Origin: Arachis hypogaea
Taxonomy: Eukaryota; Streptophyta; Magnoliopsida; Fabales; Fabaceae
Assembly (NCBI RefSeq): GCF_003086295.3
Contig: NC_092051.1
Coordinates: 73,533,772 to 73,597,771, forward strand
DNA length: 64,000 bases
Reading direction: 5' to 3'
Within the stretch, counting starts at the first letter, position 1; every line of letters begins with the position of its first letter. The notes below the pieces were generated by a model. It had not been told where the DNA came from, did no database searches, and was given only the letters and a program-made list of their open reading frames with translations. Both the position numbers and the translations under genes were made by a program. Of the stretch, positions 55,392-64,000 are shown one piece after another.

Positions 55392-55650
55392 AGCTAAGTT
55401 TGGTGTTGCACACCAAAACAACCCAAGAGTGAGTGTGTAATTCTAAGTTTGGTATTCCACCAAAGATTTCAGTTAGAATCACATTACACTTCTTCAATGG
55501 CAAGTTGCTAGCCCCAACCATTCAGGGAAACCACTTAACAATAGTTTAGTTTCTAGTTCATAGTCGTTTTATTAATAAAAGCACATGAGGTTCTCTGCAT
55601 GTATTCAATCTGTGCATTAGGCAAGGAACTAAGTTTGGTGTTCACAAAGT
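55392..55650 (+). repeat. TTTGGT hairpins of element F
   Basis: TTTGGTG/CACCAAA (55399-55417), TTTGGT/ACCAAA (55448-55464) and a third CTAAGTTTGGTGTT at about 55627 whose second arm is decayed. Same order and spacing as in element C. Confidence 0.6.
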
Positions 55651-55659
55651 TCAGAAATT

Positions 55660-56886
55660 CACAAGCATACATGCATGCTAACTATTTCTCAAGTGCTTTG
55701 GGAACAAGCAACTTCCAATAACTTTGCAGGGATTCAATCAATCTTCTGGAAAAATAGTGCACCATCATCCAAGGAGGCGAAGAAGGACACAGAAGCTATG
55801 GATGATGACAACAAAGGGATAGCTAGAAGGCACCACCAAAAGGTTATATTGTTACTTGATTTCATATGCTTGGAAATTATCAAATTGGAAGTCTGAATGT
55901 GTCCCTGATTCATAGTTACTCTTTAGTTTAAATCACTAGAATTTAATGTTTATTTTTCCTTGCTTTTGTCATATGTGTGCTGGTCCAAGTTACCTATTTT
56001 CATCTTCATCCTACTTACTTGTATGCTTGTCCTTTGAATTTAATAAAAGAGAATATTATGAAAGAAACTAGAGTAGGGTTCATATGGTGAAATAAGTCCT
56101 CAAGGTTGGTGGTGGGATAATAGATTAGCTAAGTTGGATCACCTATAAAGTATGAGGGCACTTATGTGTATTGAAGAACATGCTTGAAGCACATTCTATG
56201 AGATTAACCAAACAACAAGATCCGAATAAGAAAAAGAGAAAAAAATAATAAGATTTGAAAAAGAACGAAATAATAAGAAATAAGGCTAGGCACCAAGGGT
56301 TTAAATCTTGAGGGATGTGTCTGTGGTGATCCTGTACCAAGGATCTGCTTGGATGAATAAATTCTTAGGAGTGCTTCATCACTTGGTAACTTGGGTTAAC
56401 TAACCCGGGATTATCAACTGAAAATCCACTATCAAGAGCAACCTTGCTACAGAACATTTAGTAACCCAAAGAGGTGCTGGACACCAAGGCCTCAAGGAAA
56501 GAAAATAATAAACCATGTGCCTGTGGTGTGCATGTATGGGGGAGAGAGACTTGAGGGAGTAAGTCCTTAGGGGTGTTTCAACACCTAGCACCTTGAACCA
56601 ACTGGTTCGGGAGTGTTGGCTGAAAGCTTATTTTAAAGAGTTGCCCCCTCACAGAGCACTTAGCCTAAGGATGCAATAAACCCTGAGAAAAAAAGGGAGG
56701 ATAAAAAAAATAAGGATCTCATAGGATGCAATCAAGCAAGTATTCAAGAGCATGATAAGGACCTGGAAACCAGTAAAGAAATGAACCTAAGTTGCTATGC
56801 ATGAAACCCCATAAACCAAGAGCTTTACTTCTATAATAAGAACTTATTTCTCTTGTTCTTTCATTCATCATTCTTCTGTTTCAGTA
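55660..56886 (+). other. Non-coding 3' region of element F with a duplicated block
   Basis: No credible gene. Two diverged blocks containing ATGTGYCTGTGGTG (near 56316 and 56515), each with GGCACCAAGG or GGACACCAAGG upstream and AACTTGGGTTAACTAAC or CACCTTGAACCAACTGG downstream. Confidence 0.55.
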
Positions 56887-56923
56887 CTTGCTTAGGGACA
56901 AGCAAGCTTTAAGTTTGGTGTTG
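56887..56923 (+). promoter_or_regulatory. Hairpin and 3' polypurine tract region, element F
   Basis: CTTGCTT pairs with AAGCAAG around AGGGAC (56887-56906). CTTTAAGTTTGGTGTTG (56907-56923) then abuts the 3' LTR. Confidence 0.72.
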
Positions 56924-59141
56924 TGATGCCAGGGCATTTTGGCCAGTTTCACTAACCTTTTCATTATTGTTTTAGGGTAGTTTCATGCATTTTCTTAGTA
57001 AATAAGCAAGTTTTGGGTAGATATTCACTTACATCTAGATTCAAGAAAACATTGTGAACTTTACATGATTTTATGAGAATTATGCATGAATTTAATGATA
57101 AAATGGATGATACATGATCTCATGATTTAGAACCAAGCTTTGATGCACTTTATTTGCTTGATTTCAAGAGAAAGGAAGCAAGGAAAAGCCACGTTAGTAG
57201 CCACGTTAGTCTAACTAACGTGACCACTAATGTGGAATGGAAGCTAGCTTGCAACGTTAATGGAAAAAGTGATCACCAATAATGCCTTCGAAAGCCATCA
57301 TATCCCACGTTAGTGGCCACGTTAATTACATTAACGTGGAAGCTAACGTGGAGGAAAAGGAAAGCTCCAACGTTAGTGGTAAAAGTGAATACCACTAACG
57401 TTCTGAAAGGGCACAATTGGCCACGTTAAGAGTCATGTTAATTACATTAACGTGAACTCTACTGTGGGAGGAGCAAGGAATCGCCAACGTTAGTGACATT
57501 CACCTTTGTCACTAACGTTGGACTAAGCCAATATTGCCCACGTTAGTTGCCACGTTAATTATATTAACGTGGAAGCTAACGTGGAGGAAAGAAATGATGG
57601 GCCAACGTTAGTGACACTCACCTTTGTCACTAACATTGGAGATGGCAATCACCACCACGTTAGTGGTCACGTTAATGTAATTAACGTGAGGCACTAACGT
57701 GGGAAGAAGGGGCATTTGAAGCGTTAGTGACAAAGGTAAGTGTCACTAACGCTCTCGAAGCTTAGGCATGCCCACGTTAAGGGTCACGTTAGTTATACTA
57801 ACGTGAACTCTAACGTGGGGAATAGCGGCAATAAGCAACGTTATTGGAAAAGGTGAATGCCAATAACGTTTGCAAAGGACCAAGAGGCAACGTTAGTGGT
57901 CACGTTAGTGCCACTAACGTTGAAGTTAACGTGGATCATTTTTGGCTTGGAACGTTAGTGAAAAAGGTGATCGTCATTAACGTTCTCAAACCCACATTTT
58001 CACTTAACGTTAACACCACTAACGTCCAAACTAAGGTCCATGCCTAACTCACACTTTTTCTGCAAGCAAAGCTGAGCCCACTGAAGACTATAACTGCTTC
58101 AACTAAAGATCCAAAGGCCCATATCCAAGACTTGAAGAGCCAACTAGAAGATCAGAAGAGTAGTATATATAGGAGTAGTAGGGAGCTTTTGGCATTTTGG
58201 AGAACTACACTCTGTATATTTTACTTTCTCTACAACCTCTAGTTTTATTTTAAAAATGTACTTTTCATTTATGCTTTCCATTTCCAGAGCTATGAACAAC
58301 TAAACCCCTTTCATTGGGTTAGGGAGCTCTGTTGTAATGTGATGGATCAATAATAGTTTTCATTATTCTTTTTCTTTCTTTTTTCTTGATTTTACTACAA
58401 AGCTTTCAATCTTCATCCTATTGGGTAGTTGCCTTGGAAAAGAAGCTATTCATACGTGGATCTCTTCGGAACCTTGGAAGAGGAATGAAGAGATCATGCT
58501 AGAAATGCTTTCTCATGTTGGACCAAATTGGGGTTTGGATGGATATAGTGACATATAATCCTACCAACACTTTGATTTGGGAATACATGTGGTATAATCA
58601 GTGACTATACTTCATCTCTTCTCATGAGCAATTAGACCAAGGAATTGGCTATTGATCAAGATTTGAGAGATTGGGTTGCCAAGGAATTGGAATTCAATCA
58701 CCTAAGATTGCCAAGGAGATCAAAGAATGCATTGATTGAGGAAGAGATAAGAATGAACTTGATCCGGAGAGTACAACATCTCCTAAGACCAATGAATCCC
58801 TCATTTCTGATCTTACCCATTCTCTTTACTTTCTGCCATTTACTTTTATGTTCATTTCCCCAAATCTCCATTTAAGATTCTGCATTTTACTTTCTGCCAT
58901 TTACATTTTGCTCTTTATTTCCAGCATTTACAAGTTCTGTTATTTACTTTTTCGCCATTTACGTTTCTGCAAAAATTAACTCAATTTCTGCTTAGCTCAA
59001 CTAGAACATTCCTCAGATTAAAATTGCTTAACCAATCAATCCCTGTGGGATTCGACCTCACTCTATTGTGAGTTTTTACTTGACGACAATTCGGTATACT
59101 TGCCGAAGGAAATTTGTTGAGAGACAAGTTTCCGTGCATCA
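56924..59141 (+). repeat. 3' LTR of element F
   Basis: TGATGCCAGG...CCGTGCATCA, 2218 bp. The palindrome array is at about 57190-58030 and TATATATA at 58164-58171. Many AACGTT or CACGTT sites that are mutated in the 5' LTR are intact here and vice versa, mostly C/T or G/A changes. Confidence 0.93.
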
Positions 59142-60600
59142 GAACTTCAGCACCGGCACGCACGCGCACGCGCACTGCACGCGCACGCGTGCATGAGAAA
59201 AGCTGGAAGCGGCGCGCAATGATGGACGCATCCGCGTGGATAAGAGAATTCCCACCATCGCGCACGCGCATATGGCGCGCACGCGTGGATCACAAAAGCA
59301 ATCGGCGCGCACGCACGCATAGCGCGCACGCGCGGAAAGCTCACGTGACCTCATTAAAGGAAATCGTACCTGGCGATTTCTGAGGCTCATCAGGCCCGAT
59401 TTCATGCTGTTTTTTCATGGAAAAGACCCAAGGATGCTAGGGGGAAAGGGGGGATCAATCATTTGACACTTAGACATAATTTTAGCTAGTTTTTGGTTCT
59501 TTGTTCTTTTAGAGAGAGAAACCTTTGTTCCTCTCTAGATCTAGCTTTTATTTGATCTTCCCTTGTTGAATTCTGAATTGGATCTTGTTAATTACTAGTT
59601 TTAATTGTTTAATTTGAATTCTCTTGTATCATTTTGCTTAGATCTTGTGTTAGTTTTATGTTTCCTTGTTGTTTGTCATTTTATACCCATTCCATGAATC
59701 TTGTAGATCTTGGTTTGTTATTGTTGCATTGAGGATTTTCATGATTACTTGTGTTGTTTGAGTGATTGTATATTGATAAATTTTAGTGGGTACTTGTTAG
59801 TTTCAACTTAATTACAATTTAATTAGTTCTTTTATTAATGCTTACCATGTGTTTGATGAAATGTTTCCTTTGATTATGGAGTAGTTCTCTTTACTATTGG
59901 CCTAGGCTAAGGAAATTGGGTAAGCTTGAGTCATTGGGTCTAATGGATTTGATGATTTGGGAACCCTTAGTGGTCAATTTGATAGCTATTGACACTAGCC
60001 TACTACTAGGTTAATTAGTAGTGAGGTTGGACCTTATGGGTTGATGTTGACCAAACCATTTAACATACTTCAAGTATAGAAGTAGACTTAATGAGTTTAG
60101 TTCCTCATAATTGTCAAGATATGGTTATTAAACAAGGATAGTGACCTCAATTCCCATGCCTAGCCAAGAGTTACTTTTATCATTCTTATTTGAAAACCCA
60201 AAAATCTTGATTGCTTTGTCTTAGTTATAGTTACTTGTTTAGTTAGGATAGAATTACATTGGATGTTATTTGATGAGTTTGGAATTATTCACATTTTGTT
60301 TTAATTATTTGCATTAGTTTCTTGCATTCAAAGATTACTTGCTTGTTAAGATTCCTATTTTAATTTCTTGCTCATGACTTGCAACCCCGGATTTCTAACC
60401 AATGTTGAAGCACATGTTTTTCCATTCTTTGTGAGACGACCCAGGGTTTGAATATTTCGGTTACTTTTATTGGGGTTGAACTTGTGACAACCAAATTCCT
60501 TCTAAATTTGATACTCGAGGATTGTTGTTGGGAAGAGCTATACTTGCAATGGGATTTTATTGAGAAATTCTATACCAACATAGTCTCTTGAGTCGCATCA
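59142..60600 (+). repeat. 3' LTR of element E, second part
   Basis: Resumes after element F with the duplicated GAACT and continues as LTR: GC palindromes (59150-59345, GCGCACGCGC strings), a long T-rich middle, and a U5 with GAGACGACCCAGGGTTTG, ending GTCTCTTGAGTCGCATCA at 60600. Without element F the LTR is about 1.72 kb. Confidence 0.82.
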
Positions 60601-60601
60601 T

Positions 60602-61648
60602 ACACATAGTACATGGCCTATTGTTCTTATGGTGTACAATCTACCCCCTTGGATGAGCATGAAGCCTGATATTATGCTCTCTTTACTCATTCCTGGACCA
60701 CAATCACCGGGAAATGACATTGATGTCTTTCTTCAACCGCTTATTAACGAATTAAAAGAACTGTGGGAGTTAGGTGTAGAAACATATGACTCTTCAAAAA
60801 ATAAAACATTCAACAAGAGAGCATGTCTTTTATGGACAATTAATAACTTCCCTGCGTATGCTATGTTATCTGGCTGGAGTACAAAGGGAAAACTGGCTTG
60901 TCCGTGTTGTAATGATGAGACTTCTTCTATCTATTTGAAACATAGTCACAAGACTATTTATATGGATCATCAAACATTTTTACCCATGAATCACTCGTGG
61001 AGGCATAACAAAAGATCTTTCAATGTAAAAACTGAACTTAGGTCTCCACCCCAGTTGTTAGAGGGAACAACTGTATTTGACATATTGCAAGAGATAGATA
61101 ACTCTTTCGAAAAGAAGCAAAAGAGATCAAAGAATGGGGTATCAAATTGGAAAAAGTGGTCAATATTTTTCGAATTACCATATTGGAAGAACAACATGTT
61201 TAGACATAACTGTATTGTCATGCACATAGAGAAGAACATAGCTAATAGCATAATAAGAACTCTATTGGATATTCCCAGAAAGACAAAAGGTCATACAGAT
61301 GCTCGTCTTGACCTTAAAGACATGGGTATCAGGAAAAACCTTCAGCCGAAAGATACGAAGGATGAAAAAAAAATTAAGTTAGCAGAGGCATGCTTTTCAA
61401 TGACTCTAGCAGAGAAAACAATCTTTTGTGGTGTGATGAAAGGGGCAAAATTACCAAACGGAAGTGCTTCCAACATCTCTTGATGTGTGCAACAAACAGA
61501 AAAGAAGATTTCCGGTTACAAGACCCATGATGCTCATTTCATGTTACATTACTTGTTGCAAGTACCAATCAAGAGCATACTTCCTAACCATGTTGCCATC
61601 GCTCTATTCGATTATGCTCATTTTTCTGCCGGGTATGTCAGAAGGTAA
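60602..61648 (+). pseudogene. TNP2-type transposase (Transposase_21), 5'-truncated
   Basis: Open from the LTR boundary: STWPIVLMVYNLPPWMSMKPDIMLSLLIPGPQSPGNDIDVFLQPL, then NNFPAYAMLSGWSTKGKLACPCC, WRHNKRSFN, FELPYWKNNMFRHNCIVMHIEKN and TDARLDLKDMGIRKNLQ. All are typical TNP2 blocks, which include parts of the RNase H-like catalytic fold. A TGA at 61481-61483 (CGA to TGA likely) is followed in frame by CVQQTEKKISGYKTHDAHFMLHYLLQV. Another stop is at 61646-61648. Confidence 0.88.
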
Positions 61649-62170
61649 TTAGCCTAGCTGAGGTGGCAAACTTAGAAGCAGAGATTGCTGAGACATTATG
61701 CCAACTTGAGAGGATATTTCCTCAAGCTTTTTTGACATAATGGTGCACTTGCCTATTCATGTTGCAAATAAAGTAAGGTTAGGTGGTCCAGTTCAATATC
61801 ATTGGATGTACCCTGTTGAACGGTATATGTGCACACTAAAATCGTATGTTCGTAACAGAAGTCATCCAGAAGGGTCCATTGCTGAAGGATATTTGGCTAA
61901 TAAGTGTATAAACTTTTGCTCAAGATATTAGCATGAGGATGTTCAGACAAGATTGAATAGAGTCCCTCGAAACAATGATGAGTGTGTTTCAGATGAGATG
62001 CAAACTCCCAGTTTGTTTCCAAACAAAGGATGTCCCTTGGGTGGAAAAATGGGAAATATGTTCATCTTAGATGAAAAATTAGAAGCACAAGGCCATGCAT
62101 ACATCCTGAACAACTGTGATAAGATTGAAGTTTACATGAGATATTTTGATTGCTTTATTATCATCTGTTA
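61649..62170 (+). pseudogene. DUF4218-like continuation of CACTA transposase
   Basis: Frames carry VANLEAEIAETLCQLERIFPQAF, MVHLPIHVANKVRLGGPVQYHWMYPVERYMCTLKSYVRNRSHPEGSIAEGYL (the DUF4218 signature) and a tail with GCPLGGKMGNMFILDEKLEAQGHAYILNN. There is a frameshift near 61733 and a stop at 61929-61931. Confidence 0.82.
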
Positions 62171-62226
62171 GTTTGCAATTACAACATCGTACCTTACTAA
62201 CAAATAAGAATATTTGATATCTTCAG

Positions 62227-63031
62227 AGAGCATGAGAGTCAAGTTAATGATAACAATCCATGCAGAACGAAGTGGGAGAAAGCCAAAGACCATAGTCAAC
62301 AATTCTCAGAATGGTTTAAAGTTCGTGCCATGAAAAAAGATGTGCCTGGTTGGGCAAAAGGGTTGGCTAGAGGTCCAAATAAAGTTGCAAAAAGATTTTC
62401 AGGTTTTGTTATCAATGGGTATAGGTTCCATACAAGGCACCGTGATGTGAGACGTAAAACCCAGAATAGTGGTGTCACATTAGAAGCATTGACTCCTAGT
62501 TTTGCTAATGTGAAAGATAAGAACCCAATTGAAGCAAAAGTAACCTACTATGGTAGAATAGTTAATATGTTTGAGTTAGATTATTATGGCCAATTTAAAG
62601 TAGTCCTATTTAAGTGTGAGTGGTATACAGTTGCAAAAGACCACTTTGGTCTCTCATATGTGTATTTCAGTAAAAAATGCTACCAAGAAGAACCATTTGT
62701 GTTAGCATCTCAAGTAAACCAATGCTTTTATGTGCAAGACCCATATGTGAGTGACAAATACTATGTTATGAAAAGAATTCCGAGAGATTTATTTAGAATA
62801 AGTGACGACCTTGAGTCTGATTCCTCCACAATATATGCAAGGGAGCCATGTGAACCTGAAATGATTCCAAGTCTTCCAAATGATAATGGCGAAGTTGATC
62901 TAGTGAGGAATAATCTACGAGCTACCATCCTAGATATGGCTCCAAACATGTTTGCCAAGCAACATTGTGAGGAAGACGAGGAAAGTGAATATGATAAGTT
63001 CATGGAGGATGTTGATTCTGATTCTTCTTGA
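62227..63031 (+). CDS. DUF4216-like exon of CACTA transposase
   Basis: Open frame after a CTTCAG acceptor-like site. SQQFSEWFKVRAM, GPNKVAKRFSGFVINGYRFHTRHRDVRRKTQNSGV, YYGRIVNMFELDYYGQFKVVLFKCEWY and SQVNQCFYVQDP are the DUF4216 hallmarks. The acidic tail (CEEDEESEYDKFMEDVDSDSS) ends at 63029-63031. This exon has no internal stop, unlike the upstream parts. Confidence 0.82.
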
Positions 63032-63179
63032 CATGTGTTTATCTTTGCATTTTTTTGGTAGTATTCTAAATGAATTTCTTTTGTTGGTTATTTTACTTAT
63101 TTAGTTACATGCTTGTGCTGATTATATTTATTTAATTAATAGAATTACATTTTTTCTTCTTATTTCTTATGTGTGCAAG

Positions 63180-64000
63180 ATGGAGAAAGGGGAGATCAGT
63201 AAAAGAAAAAGAGTAATTACCTTAGGTCAAAAGAACATGAAACAGAAAAGTTCAAAAAAAATAATTCTTTTGAGGTTATGGAAGCTAAGTCAAGTGCTGA
63301 ATTGCTACAACAACATAATATTAAGAGAGAGAAGATCATGGCTGACAATAAGAAAGCTAGGTTTCAAGCTCAAGGCCCAAAAGATCCGACAAGAAAACAA
63401 CCCATCATAATAGTGGAAGATACATTTGAAGAGTAAATTGGGGATCCAAAGAAGAAAAAGAAGGTCCAACCAAACTCACTGTTTCAAGAATGTGAGGGTA
63501 ATGGGAATAATTCAAAGGCTACTAAAAAGAACCCCCAAAGTGGGAATGAGACAATGTTTCAAGCTGAAAAGAACTCAAAAACTGGGAATAAAAAAACTGT
63601 TGAAGATGATACAATGGATCAAGATGATGCAAGTTCTGATGAGGAGGGAGAAGATACAAGTGGGCTGAGCATAGAATCAAACAAAAAAGGAATGAGTATT
63701 GACATGTCTCTTAAGATGAGGAAGATGAGCAAGATGAGCAAAATGCTGCAAATATTGAGGGTAGTGGAGGACAAGCTAGTAATGAAGGTACTTTTTCTTA
63801 TCTCCCTTATTGCCTAATTATAGCTTATATTACTTTTCAATTAGGCAGAGTTAAAATTCTGTTATTCTAATTGGACTTAGGCACTAAAAAGAAAACTCGT
63901 GGCAAGACCTTATGCAAAAAACTTCATGCAACTGATTTTAACGATCGACGGGAGGAGGAGTTTTTATAAGGGCAGCCTATTCGTCCAACCAAAGAGGTCG
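63180..64000 (+). pseudogene. Transposase_24 (PTTA/En/Spm)-like gene, partial
   Basis: A charged N-terminal exon (KKARFQAQGPKDPTRKQPIIIVEDTFEE; SSDEEGEDTSG) is broken by stops and frame changes. A GT-AG intron is likely at 63788-63880. The next exon reads TRGKTLCKKLHATDFNDRREEEFL-stop-GQPIRPTKEV, the usual start of the Transposase_24 domain. It continues beyond the window. Confidence 0.65.

Larger units (their letters stand above)
49925..59141 (+). mobile_element. Complete gag-protease-only LTR element F, TSD GAACT
   Basis: Full element of 9217 bp: 5' LTR 49925-52142, tRNA-Asp primer-binding site, gag, protease plus integrase tail, post-pol stem-loop, TTTGGT hairpins, polypurine tract, 3' LTR 56924-59141. 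Both LTRs are exactly 2218 bp. Exact 5-bp duplications GAACT flank it (49920-49924, 59142-59146). RT, RNase H and integrase core are absent, so it needs another element's enzymes. It is nested in the LTR of element E. The solo LTR at 18963-21299 belongs to the same family. Confidence 0.95.
44451..60600 (+). mobile_element. Athila-like element E (3' part), split by element F
   Basis: Plus-strand order: integrase C-terminal half, post-pol stem-loop, GC palindromes, CT-rich leader, candidate intron, env-position ORF, hairpin and internal polypurine box, spacer, polypurine tract, LTR (49662-49924, resumed 59142-60600). It is related to element D by integrase and palindrome class. The 5' end is lost at the inverted junction with element D. 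The right flank is a CACTA transposase. Confidence 0.8.
60601..64000 (+). mobile_element. CACTA (En/Spm, TNP2-type) DNA transposon fragment
   Basis: Contiguous plus-strand TNP2 transposase C-terminal part, DUF4218-like and DUF4216-like segments and the start of a Transposase_24-like gene, in the order usual for plant CACTA elements. It starts at the LTR end of element E inside the transposase, so E probably inserted there. The N-terminal part and terminal inverted repeats are outside the window. Several stops show decay. Confidence 0.85.

Noticed and set aside
1..64000. Host protein-coding gene
   Set aside because: All recognised domains are transposon-derived, and unassigned frames are short, repetitive or antisense to elements.

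Overview
This window looks like a plant nuclear heterochromatic segment made almost entirely of nested transposable elements. I see no host gene, rRNA, tRNA or CRISPR array. Every recognisable protein is transposon-derived: Ty3/gypsy integrase, RT, RNase H, aspartic protease and gag; the plant 'putative transposon protein' found in the env position of Athila-type elements; and a CACTA (TNP2-type) transposase. All five primer-binding sites are complementary to the 3' end of plant tRNA-Asp, which is typical of Athila. The LTR palindromes (GGCGTTCAACGCC, ACGCGATCGCG, AACGTTAGTG types) remind me of repeats in peanut (Arachis) DNA. That host assignment is from memory and is an inference.

Layout, left to right. 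(A) 1-5815, + strand: 3' part of an Athila-like element (integrase, env-position ORF, 3' LTR). (B) 5816-9104, - strand: part of a non-autonomous element with a long unfamiliar ORF. (C) 9105-16362, + strand: a gag-protease-only (TR-GAG-like) element with a truncated 5' LTR and a complete 3' LTR. (D) 16363-44450, - strand: a decayed gag-PR-RT-RH-IN element. It is split by a solo LTR (18963-21299, TSD AGGGT) and by a 19.7-kb tandem array (23989-43730) of four LTRs and three internal regions of a non-autonomous family that carries a novel 521-aa ORF and an env-position ORF but no gag-pol. (E) 44451-60600, + strand: integrase C-terminus, env-position ORF and an LTR. That LTR is split by (F), a complete gag-PR-only element at 49925-59141 with 2218-bp LTRs and TSD GAACT. 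(G) 60601-64000: a CACTA fragment (TNP2 transposase, DUF4218, DUF4216 and a Transposase_24-like start) into which E appears to have inserted.

The strongest signals outside the coding regions are conserved structures shared by otherwise different element families. First, a stem-loop sits just after the pol (or replacement) ORF; its stem base pairs covary while the loop AGRCAN is kept. Second, a hairpin with an AGGA-type loop lies directly upstream of the polypurine tract. Its stems also covary, and the whole hairpin-plus-tract module is present a second time 1.5-2.2 kb upstream in every family that carries an env-position ORF. Third, each family has its own array of CpG-containing palindromes in the LTR, and the env-bearing families repeat the same palindrome class between the end of pol and the env ORF. 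Together with a possible spliced leader and intron in front of the env-position ORF, this suggests a modular 3' half exchanged between autonomous and non-autonomous elements.

Almost all reading frames are broken. Many stops are CGA-to-TGA or CAA/CAG-to-TAA/TAG changes, as expected from methylcytosine decay. The longest intact frame is the novel ORF at 40566-42131.
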